Source of the DNA: Selaginella moellendorffii
Taxonomy: Eukaryota > Streptophyta > Lycopodiopsida > Selaginellales > Selaginellaceae
Length of the DNA stretch: 64,000 bases
Assembly (NCBI RefSeq): GCF_000143415.4
Contig: NW_003314268.1
Location: 387,117 to 451,116 of the forward strand
Reading direction: 5' to 3'
The notes under the pieces were generated by a model. It had not been told where the DNA came from. It worked only from the letters and a program-made list of their open reading frames with translations, and made no database searches. A program made the translations under genes and the position numbers. Of the stretch, positions 22,880 through 33,200 are shown in pieces. Positions within the stretch are counted from its first letter, which is position 1. Each line of letters begins with the position of its first letter.

Positions 22880-24768
22880 TCTTGACGGGATAGTGGTCGG
22901 CGGGCCTTGGGTGTGGGAGATATACGAGCTTGTAGTGTGGATTCAATGGCTCCCAGCTGTGTTGGTGTGTGTGAGCCTCGCAATGCAAAAGATGGAAAAC
23001 GTTGTGCTTACTTGTATTTCGTGATGAGATGGTGGATGATGATGCTGCTCTGGATCTTGGAGAGGTTGCTTCCGGGACACTTTCGATTGCCCAAGCCGAA
23101 GGCAACGTACGTATGAGGCTGAGGCTTCTCGTTCTTGACACGGAAACTTCCGGTTAACGTAGGGAATACGACCAAAGAAACCAAACGCTTACAATCCAGC
23201 GGTCGGGATCAAACTCTCTCGGGTTCTTGTGCACGAGGGGATCCATGTGTACTTGTCGTAGCCACGCCTCTACGAACCATCCTCTCGGGATTGTGTAGCC
23301 TGGTGAATTCGTTGGTCAAGTATATATCCTTTTCAAAAGCTCTCTAGAAGTTTACTCACCGTTTAGCTGCACGTCGCTAAGAACTTTCCGAAAGACAAAC
23401 GGGGAAATGTTAATCAGCCTCAGGGTCTCATCAATCACCTTCACAGAAAGTCAGCGGTCATAAAGAACTCGAAGAAACTTTAGCATACTCTAGACATGTA
23501 AGTCATGCTCCTGATGTCAGCTAGTGTAAGGCTTTCGCCAGGCAATTTCTTGAGCGCGATTTCATCTTGTTCAGCCTGCAAACAGCACTGAGAAAATATT
23601 CATACTGAAAGCTAAATGGATACCTTGAGTCTTTGGTAAACAGCAGGGTGCTCTTTCAGGAGGATGGCCAACCAGGTAACGAGATGTGCCGTGGATTCGT
23701 GCCCTGCGTTCATAAAAGACATGATCAAATCCACGATTTGATCATCTTCTAGAGGTTGACCGCCCTCGTCTGTGGCGTCCAGCAGCATGGACAAAGTATC
23801 TCCTCCTCTCTTCCTGCTTTTCTTTCTTTCGTAGAATATTCGCCAGAAGTCATTTGCCAACGTTGCGCGTGCCTGGTTGAACCAAGCACAAACTTAAGAC
23901 GGAGAAAGAAGAAGAAGAAGAAGAAGAAGAAGAAGAAGAAGAACCTTGACAGCGTTACTGTAAGCAGTGCCTGGAAACTTGAGTGGTAAAGCACGCAGAC
24001 CCTTGTTCATGGTGTGAAACAGTCCAGACACCTGTTTGAAATCAATCCCTGTATCCTCTCCTACTAGAATCTCGTGAATAGTTTTCAACGTAAACTACAG
24101 AAACGACAGAAACAAAAAGCAGGTTAGAATTTTGCGGATTGTTTTGAGGCTCGCTCACCATTCTTGCTTCATCTAGAAAGACGATGTTGCCTCGATCCGC
24201 CCATTCGTCTAGCAATTTCTTCACGTTTTCTTCAATGCAAGGCATTTGATGCTGAATTGCTTTCGGTGAACTTAAAGCCGGCTTGACCAGTTTGCTGAGC
24301 TTCAAATGATCGTCGCCCGTCACTGCCGAGAGAACCTTCAGTCCCAGAAGGTCTTTCACCACTCGCTCTGGCCATCCGATCTCAAAAACATCATGGTTAC
24401 AAAGCACGGTCTTACATACTTCTGCTGATGTGGCCAGAATGGTAGGCTGCCTGAACAAAAACGCTTTATACAGGCCTCCACATCCATACCTGCAAGAAAA
24501 GCAGAGGTTTTAAAAAGAAAAAGGAAATTAACACTTACTTGGAAATGAAACCCGCTACAAAGGACTCCGGATTGCTTGACTTGAAGGCCTGTAAGAAATC
24601 CCCCATGTTTCCGAAAACAGGCCAACCAAGCGAACCTGGTGGCAATGGTGGCGATCCAGGTCTAAGCTTCGGAGCATAAAACCAGCTGTTGAAGTTGAGA
24701 ATGCACGAGATAAGGACGATGATCAAGGCCACTGCCATGGAAGGAAGCCAGAGATCCATTGCCTGCAT
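22857..24768 (-). CDS. Cytochrome P450, CYP85 clan, ent-kaurenoic acid oxidase-like
   Basis: Heme monooxygenase, 484 aa in nine exons (from the 5' end): 24539-24768, 24159-24489, 23945-24094, 23624-23872, 23489-23575, 23360-23438, 23193-23299, 23012-23133, 22857-22956. An N-terminal hydrophobic anchor (about residues 8-27) and the [12 protein letters not shown] proline hinge indicate an ER or envelope P450. The other hallmarks are present: I-helix AGHEST, ExxR in DETLRL, FDPDRW, and the heme loop [10 protein letters not shown] with Cys430. The blocks [11 protein letters not shown] and FKSSNPESF resemble CYP88 ent-kaurenoic acid oxidases of gibberellin synthesis, but related CYP85-clan enzymes cannot be excluded. 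Exon 8 uses an acceptor 9 bases into an otherwise open stretch. Intron 3 begins with an expanded CTT/GAA microsatellite. Confidence 0.92.
23903..23944. repeat. GAA/CTT microsatellite in P450 intron 3
   Basis: About 40 bp of uninterrupted GAA repeat on the plus strand. On the sense (minus) strand it forms a CTT tract that starts right at the 5' splice site (AAG, then GTTCTTCTT). Confidence 0.9.
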
Positions 24769-24953
24769 GGCTGCACACAAGCGTCTTTTCAAACGCTTAA
24801 AAGAGCTAAAAAATTTGGTCGCATTCTCTTATCGTATCAAACTCGAAAACTTTAGATTGCTACCTGTTTGGATTGGCGCGGAATCTAAACTGACGTGTAA
24901 GCTCTTATTCGCAGAAAGGAAAGACCAAAAAGTATAGGTCAGGTGTCAATACA

Positions 24954-27746
24954 TCACAAACGTGAGATTTGAAGCGCTGGAGCATCCATGGAAATTCTTA
25001 TGATAACCTGGAGACAAAGTCATGAAATTAGTGCGCATCATTTCAATCAAATCGCAATACCTTGCCAACACTTTTTCCAGAATGAAGGTACTCCACAGCA
25101 TCACATGCAGAGCTTAGGCCAGTAAAGGGTGTTGGATCAACTGCAATCTGCAGAGAAGTAGGTTGTATTCTCGCTCAAAGAGCAGATAAGCACGATACCT
25201 TTAGCTTCCCCCGACTGTGTAAGCTATGAAGTTTCGCAACGTGTTCTTTCCAAAGCTTATTGTGATGCATTAAGTAGAATCCAACCTGGATAACCTTGTT
25301 AGCAAAGCAGCATTATGGCAGCACTTGCTTACGATGGTTTGCGATTTCCACAGCAACTTCTCGCAAAGTCCAGGATAGTTTCTCGGTTGCCATCCACCTT
25401 CTCCTTGATACTGCAAGAAAGCGTTTTCATATGGCGGCTAAAATACAACATTAACACACCTGTGATATCATTCCTATGACGATCAGACGTCCAAAAGTTG
25501 CAAGAGCATTCAGGCATGTGTCAAACATCGTCCCGCCAACAGATTCGTAGACAAGGTCTACTCCACGTGGATATTCTTTCTTCAAAACCTGTTCATCTGT
25601 TAGATACTCCATAGCACTTCTTACATACCGTTTTTATGTCTTCCGCTTTGTAATCTATAACCCTGTCCACCCCAAGCGACGAAAGCAATGCAGCTTTGTC
25701 ACTTCCACCACAGGTGCCAATCACTTTATTGCCTGCTAGTTTTGCCAACTAAAATAGAAATCAAAGAACTATCACTTGTAAGTACTGATAAAAGCACTAC
25801 CTGTACAGCAAATTGTCCAGTTCCTCCAGCTGCAGCAGTCACAAGAACAGTTTCACCTGATCTCATCTTGCCAGCCTGCAAACGGGATGGCAATCAGTCT
25901 TTATGTGGAAAGCTAGCACCACTACCTCTTGCAAACCAAGAGAAGCCGTCAGTCCAGAGACAAGTATAGCCACAACTTCAGGAGTTGGGGAAGGAACAGG
26001 AATGACAGACTTTGCAGGAACCTGCAAATCTAGTTAGAACAAAAATTTCACTTTTCTTTTGCTAAACCTGTGAGTATTCTGTAAAACCCCCGTAGCTAAA
26101 GGTTGCAACAGCAGATCCTAGCGCAATCTCATCTAGAGCTACGCCAGGTCCAATGCCTGCAACCACTCCAACGGACTGCAAAGCGCACAAAAGAAAAACT
26201 TACATAGAAATCTAATAAAACTTTACCTCAAAGCCAGCAACAAAAGGGAGGCGCGACAATGCTTCTTTCTCATTTGCAAAATAACGTCCAGAGCTATAGT
26301 TCACCTGAAACATAAGCATATGTAAGATAAAAAAAGAGTTGCACGCTTACTTACATCACTTGCATTCACACCAGCATAGTAGTTCTTTATAAGTACGTGG
26401 CCTTCTCTCACAGGAAGTCTTAGTGGTACCGTGACGATTTTCGTGGCCACACGAAAATTGCTGCTCAGCTTATGAACCATCCTGAAAACAGCAATTGTAG
26501 AAACAGGATCATAATATAAAAAATCACTTACAGTTGATCAAAGGACGTAGGCAGATTTGGAGACGGAAGTCCTTTCGATTCTTGAGGGATTCTTTTTCTT
26601 CTACCGTGTACCAGGAACTTGTTTTCCTCTTCTTCTGAAGGCCAATACTCCGGACCACGCCTGTTTGTTATCCAAAGACAAACACCTCCTTTGCTATCAT
26701 CTTCAATGAGCTGAAAGGCCCCTGAGGAATAAAAAAACACGACGTTGCTTCTGAATAGTTAAATATACACCTTACCGTGAATAAGCTTGTCCATTGATAG
26801 ATAACCTCCGGTTATGTCTATTATTTTCCTATCCAGAGACTTCGCCATTGGAGTCTCGATAAACTGGAAGCTAGCATGTATGTCAAAATCGAAAAAAATT
26901 GTAAACGGTGCACTGACCTCGGGACAGAGCGCGTTCACTCGTATTTTTTCTCTGCGAAGTCTTGATAGCGATCTCGTAAACAACACAACACCACCTAGAA
27001 AAATGTAGTGTTTCGACAGTAAAATGAAATGCGACCACCTTTTGAGCTTTTACCTTTACTTCCGGAGTAGATTGGCATCAGGGGAGCCGGATATAATCCC
27101 GCCGCAGATGCCAGGTTTATGATCACTCCCGGTTGTCCCCGAGCTCGCATTGCTTTGACCTGTAAAGCCCAGTAAAAGAGACTTTAAACTCTATAGCCAT
27201 GGATGAGCTCGAGCACAAACACACCGCTTGCCGGGTACACTCCACAATTGCCACAAAATTCACATCGATCACTCGCCTCCACGTTCCTTTGTCATCGTTT
27301 ATAAAATCAGAATTGCCTCCAATCCCAGCAGAGTTGATGCAAACATCGAGTCGTCCAAACGCTGAGTGGTGCTTCGCAAACGCGAGAGAAAGTTCCTCTA
27401 AAAGAGCGAAGTATTAGTACTTGACATAAAAATGAGCAGTGTGTGTGTGTGTGTTTGAGCATACCAGGTTTTGTAACATCGCACTGGACAAAAATGGCCG
27501 CCGTGCCCGAGATGCCGAGCCTGGAATGGACTTCCTTCACTAGATTGAGCGTCTCGAGGCCATTTCCAGAGTCGAAATCGACAATGGAGACACTGGCGCC
27601 CTTCTCAGCGAGCGCAAGCGCTAGCGCTCGTCCTAGACATCGCAAAGAACAAAAGATCGGCCGAAATCCAGGCATGGAACACGAAATTTACCGATTCCAG
27701 AGCCAGCGCCAGTGATGAGCGCAGCGTGTCCAGCTCCGATGATCAT
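24954..27746 (-). CDS. SDR-MDR fusion oxidoreductase (short-chain dehydrogenase + zinc-type quinone reductase/PTGR3-like)
   Basis: 631-aa two-domain reductase in 18 exons: 27692-27746, 27465-27632, 27225-27397, 27054-27159, 26918-26994, 26776-26863, 26532-26721, 26355-26481, 26227-26304, 26068-26175, 25926-26021, 25801-25875, 25629-25748, 25460-25588, 25333-25410, 25199-25285, 25061-25147, 24954-25007. Residues 1 to about 250 form a short-chain dehydrogenase with TGAGSGIG (12-19), NSAG, Ser150, Tyr163 and Lys167 (YSGSK). Residues about 285-631 form a medium-chain reductase resembling quinone oxidoreductases and prostaglandin reductase 3/ZADH2: [19 protein letters not shown], then [12 protein letters not shown] as the nucleotide-binding loop, and [12 protein letters not shown] near the end. 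No stop or start context separates the domains, so one polypeptide is made. The substrate is unknown. It starts 208 bp from the divergent 27955 gene. Confidence 0.92.
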
Positions 27747-27954
27747 CCTTGCGGAAATTTTCGCGATGGCGACACGATCGCGATCGCTACCTAGGGCTTG
27801 CTAGAGAAAGAGAAATTATATATTTGCGGTCATGACAAATAGCAATGTGTTTTAGCTAGAGGAATCTCTTAGCATCAAACGATGCTTCCTGGCGCTTGCT
27901 GCCTAGAAATGCGTTCTTCTTCCCAATCCCTTGGAAGCAGTGGCCAATAGCACG
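27747..27954. promoter_or_regulatory. Short divergent (probably bidirectional) promoter region
   Basis: Only 208 bp separate the ATG of the SDR-MDR gene (minus) from the ATG of the three-TM gene (plus). An AT-rich AAATTATATATTT core at about 27812-27824 could serve as TATA in either direction. Confidence 0.5.
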
Positions 27955-28638
27955 ATGAATCACCACGAAGAAATCCCGCTCTCTCATCTCAATCAATCCA
28001 TGGCCAGCAGTAGCAGCAATGGCCAGGATCGCGACGAGGAAGCTCTGCTAGGAGGCGGCGGCGTCGATCCATTCGAGCAGATCGCAGGCAACAAGGCCCT
28101 GAGGCTGCGGCTGGATTTCTGGAAGAAGGAGGAGGAGGTCGTGAATCAACGCATCGAGCGCAAGGAGCAGCGATTGCAGAGCGCCAAGAACGAGATCTAT
28201 CAGCTCCTGGGGATCTACTTCGTGTTCCAAGGTGTGATTCTCACCGCCCTAGCCCAGGCGAACGATCTCTCCGAGAAGTGGCGCTGGATCCCCTTCGTGC
28301 TCTCGACGCTGGCGTCCATGGCCACGATTCTCGCCCTCGTCTATAAGCTGCGGGATTGCTCGGAGCTGGAGCGCCAGATCAAGGGCGAGAAGCTCATGTC
28401 CAAGGCGCTGTTCCAGGCCAGCGACGATCTCAAGAGCATGGGGAGCGCATTCGATCACAAGGATGTCCAGCGCCAGCCCCACATTACGCACAGGCCGCAA
28501 GATCGCCCCAAAAATCTTATCCCCAGGATCTGGGAAGATCACATGAAGGCTTACGGCGCATTGCTAGTAGTGATCTTGCTCATCTTCTCCACGATCATGG
28601 GAATTGCTTGCTGGCAAATCACATCGAGCAAAAATTGA
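27955..28638 (+). CDS. Three-TM coiled-coil membrane protein, paralog 1 (family unrecognised)
   Basis: Intronless, 227 aa. I use the first in-frame ATG, MNHHEEIPL. After a polar Ser/Gly-rich N-terminus there is a charged helix (WKKEEEVVNQRIERKEQRLQ) likely to form a coiled coil. Three hydrophobic segments follow: YFVFQGVILTALAQA, then IPFVLSTLASMATILALVYKL, and near the C-terminus YGALLVVILLIFSTIMGIACW. A short soluble loop of about 65 residues (SKALFQASDDLKSMG) separates TM2 and TM3. The gene at 28774 is a close tandem paralog, the gene at 37909 (minus) is a more distant one, and a fragment lies at 36430-36562. I recognise no named family, so no function is assigned. Confidence 0.85.
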   Translation: MNHHEEIPLSHLNQSMASSSSNGQDRDEEALLGGGGVDPFEQIAGNKALRLRLDFWKKEEEVVNQRIERKEQRLQSAKNEIYQLLGIYFVFQGVILTALAQANDLSEKWRWIPFVLSTLASMATILALVYKLRDCSELERQIKGEKLMSKALFQASDDLKSMGSAFDHKDVQRQPHITHRPQDRPKNLIPRIWEDHMKAYGALLVVILLIFSTIMGIACWQITSSKN

Positions 28639-28773
28639 AAGAGCGCTGCTATTAAGTTCCGATTTTAGGGTTCTTGAGCACTAAAGCATATTCCTTAACG
28701 CTCAAAGAATATTCTTCGGAGGTCAAAGAAGACGAGTTCGTCTGTGAGGGTTTGATCGCTCGCTTCTAGCACA

Positions 28774-29439
28774 ATGCTGCGCCCCAGTTTCGTTATCCCG
28801 GTCACTCCAAGTGATGAATCGAACGCTCCTCCTCAAAATCTCACCCCTGGCACCGATCCTTACGCGCAAATTGCTGCAAATCCCGCACTTAAGCTGCGTC
28901 TGGAATTGTGGAAGAAGGAGGAAGAAGTCGTGAACCAGCGAATCGAGCGCAAGGAGCAGCGCCTCCAGAACACCAAGAACGAGATCTATCAACTTCTAGG
29001 CATCTACTTCGTCTTCCAAGGTGTGATTCTCACTGCCCTGGCCCAGGCCACAAATTTGCCCCAAAGTCGCGTATGGATCCCTTTCGTTCTCTCGATGCTC
29101 GCCTCGCTCGCCACAATCCTCGCTCTCATCTTCAAATTGGAGGATTGCGCAGAGCTCCAGCGCCAAATCGCAAGCGAGAAGCTGCTATCCAGGGCCCTGT
29201 TCCAGGCCAGTGACACGCTCAAGAGCATGGGCAACGATTACAACCCCACGGATCTCCAGCTCTTGCCCCATCTCCAAAATCCCAAGACCGTGGATCGATC
29301 GCAGCTTTCGAGGATCTGGATCAGCCACATGGAGGGATACGGCGCATTCCTGCTAGTCATTCTGTTCATCTTCTCCGCGATAATGGCCATCTCGTGCTGG
29401 ATCATCCACAACGACGGCTCCTCAGAACCCAAGAACTAG
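28774..29439 (+). CDS. Three-TM coiled-coil membrane protein, paralog 2
   Basis: Intronless, 221 aa, in direct tandem 135 bp after paralog 1. The central part is nearly identical to paralog 1 at the protein level: EEEVVNQRIERKEQRLQ, NEIYQLLGIYFVFQGVILTA and LFQASD. The N-terminus (MLRPSFVIPVTPSDESN) and the C-terminal tail differ. The predicted topology is the same: coiled coil, TM1, TM2, loop, TM3. The strong conservation of the coiled coil plus TM1, with free divergence of the ends, points to that block as the functional core. Function unknown. Confidence 0.87.
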   Translation: MLRPSFVIPVTPSDESNAPPQNLTPGTDPYAQIAANPALKLRLELWKKEEEVVNQRIERKEQRLQNTKNEIYQLLGIYFVFQGVILTALAQATNLPQSRVWIPFVLSMLASLATILALIFKLEDCAELQRQIASEKLLSRALFQASDTLKSMGNDYNPTDLQLLPHLQNPKTVDRSQLSRIWISHMEGYGAFLLVILFIFSAIMAISCWIIHNDGSSEPKN

Positions 29440-30226
29440 TAACCGTCCGATAAGAAGGTTTTACGCCGTCCGATCGGATTATAAAAATCATGGACAATAA
29501 TGACCGGGGCTTTTAGTAGGGTTTATAATCCGAGCAATCGGCCATTTTCTATACTCACGGCTTTCTTTAGTATCGCTTCGAAATTTCTACGATGATCCAT
29601 CGGCGCCAGCGATCCGGTAAGAAATCCATGGATTGCGAGTGAGCGAGCGCCATTAGGAGTAGAACTAGCGCCATTGCGAGGGCCAGGGCTCACACAATCA
29701 ATGCGCGAGTCGAAAGGTTTCTATTCTTCCAAGTAAGCTCTTGCCTGGCATGATTGAAGCTTGCACTTTCAGTGGATTGATAGCACCTGCATTGTGCCGT
29801 GAACATAAAGTCGCAAAGTTTTTAAGTGGAGGGGACCAAAAAACCTGGATGAAAGAGGGATATGCGCTTCCATATCCTGCGATCTTCACAGGTGTGCTTC
29901 CGGAGTGACTTTTCTTTTGTTCTCTCTCTCTCACTGTTTAGGAGAAATCTCTGCTTTCTTTGCGGCTAAGTTGTCCTTGTTTTCATTCTATAAGGTGTCG
30001 TATTCCCTTGTGTTGTTGAGTCATCTTTTCTTGTGGAAAAGTCGGCTTGAGCTCGTGGAACATTTAAAGTTTTGTGCTCCCTTGTTTACATTGTAGTTCT
30101 TCCCGACTCGTTTCTAAATCTAAGATTTAGTTTTGCTCCAGGAGTGGCTGCTGGTCTTTGCTCCAAGTTTGCTTGCACCAATCCAAGATCTGAGGAAGAA
30201 CAGGTGGTTTTTTCGGCGCTCGTCTC
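29440..30226. other. Intergenic region upstream of the P5B ATPase
   Basis: 787 bp with no recognisable gene. Short frames in both strands have no family signature. It probably holds the 3' end of the 28774 transcript and the promoter and 5' leader of the ATPase. Confidence 0.5.
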
Positions 30227-33200
30227 ATGGGAAAGTATCCGACAGGTCCTACGAGCTGTGTTGATGATCCATCCTGCAGTGTTCTCATCACCAGCGTCAC
30301 TCAGACAGGCCCTTTGATCGTCTACGCGTTTTGGGCTTTCGTTATCAGCTGCTGCTCGGCATTTCAGCTCTGGAAGTTCTTGAAGCTGCGAAGGAATCAG
30401 GTGCAACCTTTAGTCCTCCAGAGGAACGGGAAAGGCGAGAATTTTTCCTCATCTGATAGAAAACCGGGAGAAGATCATGTGGTGAATGTGGAAGAGGAGA
30501 AGGAGCTCCGAATCACTGGCTACACTTGGTCTTATTTTGGAGAGTTCTGCTACTTTCTCTGCTGCCTGACATCGCTTCACTGGATCCTGCTCCACTCGCT
30601 CTTACTTTTCGATGCATACAATAAGTGTCAAGTCGGTGGTGTTGATAACTTGTGCTTTTATGGGAATTATTCGGTGTTCGGGAGTTATGACTTCAATGGA
30701 AAGGTTCGCAAAAACTTTTTTGTTCTCGATTGAATCGTGGTACAACTTTGCCCTCTTGTTGCAGATCTTTTTCGTGGTCTGGTGGCTCTCGGCCATTTGG
30801 TTTACAGCTTGGGTAATATTCAAAGGCCGAGTAAGATTTTGGTTTCGAATTCCTTGCGGTCTTGAGTCTGCCGGAGTCGTCTTTATCTGGACCAGAGAAA
30901 GCGAGCAGATTTTGTCGACAAACGACTTGCCGCTCGTGCACTACGTCCGTTACTTTCGAGTAAGCTTGACAACTTCTATAATATAGAGTGATTCACGTAT
31001 GCTAAATTGTTCAATTTTGCAGAATTTCCTATCAACTTTTGAAGAGTTACATGGTCATTCCGAGATTGTCAAAATACTCACTACAAAGGCCGGGCAGCGG
31101 CATTTTTTCTTTCAAGGCCACAGGTTCTTGATCAAAGGCGAAACTGTGACAGACGTGCACTTCAAAGTTGGGGAGAGATACTCAGATTTCCTCAAGGTTT
31201 TAAAACTTTATTTATATTGCACTGTATCGTTGCGTCTAAATTATTTTTCTTTTCCATTGTTTCCGGTAGGAAGCCGAAGGTCTTACTGAAGGGGAAGCTG
31301 AAAAGCGTTTAGAAGAACTTGGTCCAAACGAAATCCCGTTTAAACCAGAGTCCCTCTTCTATTCTATATTCGATGAAACGTTCACGCTCTTTAAAGTGTA
31401 TCAGCTCATTTCCTACATTTTGCAGTTCTGGAGTAGCTACTTATTCGTTGCATCGCTCATGATGTTTATTGTGGCACTGAGCGCTGCGATAACCATTTAC
31501 AATCGACGTCGAGGCCAGTTCATGATAGCCAAGGTAAGCGTTGTGAATCAGTTTCAGATGGTTGGAAAACGTCCTTTTTTGTTTTCAGATCACTGAGTAT
31601 GATACGCAAGTTGAAACTCTGAGAAGCGGTCAATGGATAAACCTTGCTTCGCGAAACTTGGTACCCGGGGATGTTATCAAGCTCAAAAGCGGCTGGGTGC
31701 TTCCATGCGATCTACTGATCATCAAAGGTTTGAAACCGTCTGTTTCTCGATTTTTAACTAGCTTCGAGCAGGCTCCTGTGTTTGTGACGAGAGTGCTTTG
31801 ACTGGTGAGCCCATGCCAGTGCAAAAATACGCTGCTCCCAACACCGACGTGCAGTATAAGGCCGATGGCCTTGGCTCGCGGCATACTTTGTTCTCTGGAA
31901 CTACTCTACTTCAAGCAGGACAGGGCCATGATGATGCTCTCGCAATTGTCACGGAGACAGGTATATGTTTTTGCCATGGTTTTTTCTTTCACTATGGAAC
32001 GCGTTTTTCTGTGACCCAGGTATGTCAACCTCCAAAGGCGAACTGGTCGCGACGATTTTGTACCCTCAAAAGCTCATCTTCAAGTACGATGAGGAGCTCC
32101 AAATCGTTGCCTGTCTTCTTTTTATCTACGCTATCGTATGCTTTGGTGTGTCCATAAAGTTTCAGGTATATATTCATGTTTCACTATATGAAATCATTTT
32201 TGCAAACTGTTTGTCTATTGTGGACCAGAACATGAACGGACAGCAGAGTATTTGGGTGACAAAGTGGATCTACTGTATGTTCATCATAAATCAGATAATG
32301 TCGCCACTATTGCCGGTCGCTCTTGAAGTTGGACAAATTCACGCTCTGGAGAGTTTAAAGGCACGCCTTCTTACCTCCTGTTTCCAGTTCCTTATGTTGT
32401 TCTTTCAGAAGCGTGGGGTGTTTTGCCTCAATCCAAAGCGCATAGCTATCGCTGGGAAGATACGAGTTTTCTGTTTTGACAAAACTGGGACATTGACAAA
32501 AGAGGGACTCGATTTTGTTGGAGTTCAGAGTGTCGTCACTAACTCCTTTGGACCAGTTTTATCACTTGAAGGGGGTCAAAGAATTGATGATATTGTTTTG
32601 CATGGACTTGCCACATGTCATGCTGTTACAAAGTTCGGAAAGGACTTGGTTGGAAACCAGGTTGAGGTAAATTTGTAATTTTCGCAGAAAAGCTTGGATG
32701 ATCTTTTGTGTGATAGGTGAAAATGTTCTCAGCTGTGGGATGGAATTTGATAGAGTCCGCAAACAGTCCCCCAGTCGTTTCAGATGGTTCCGGATCACGG
32801 ACCTTTAGAATCGTGAGACGAAACGAGTTTGATCAATCGAGAGCAACAATGAGTGTTGTTGTGGAGGACAACTCTGGAAACTTTCACATCTACTGCAAGG
32901 TTCTTGCGTCTAGCATTCGTAAACCTTCACTCATCAATATTTCCGTTCAAGCATGGCAGGGTTCTTTCGAAAAGATTAAGGAGCTGAGCAACGCTCAAAG
33001 CCTTCCAGCGGACTACGAGGACAGAGCACGGCTTCAAGCCCTGCAAGGTTGTTATGTTCTTGGTTTAAGCTACAGGTGCACGCTGTTTCCTCAGTCTTTC
33101 ATGTTTTGCAGCTGGCTTTTTATACTGTTTTCTTCCAATGGCTTATTGCTGAACCTTGCAGATATCTTGGCCGAGAACTGGGATTTGAAGACATGTTAGC

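Noticed and set aside
27199-27715. Plus-strand frames over the SDR-MDR gene
   Set aside because: They are antisense shadows of well-supported minus-strand exons.
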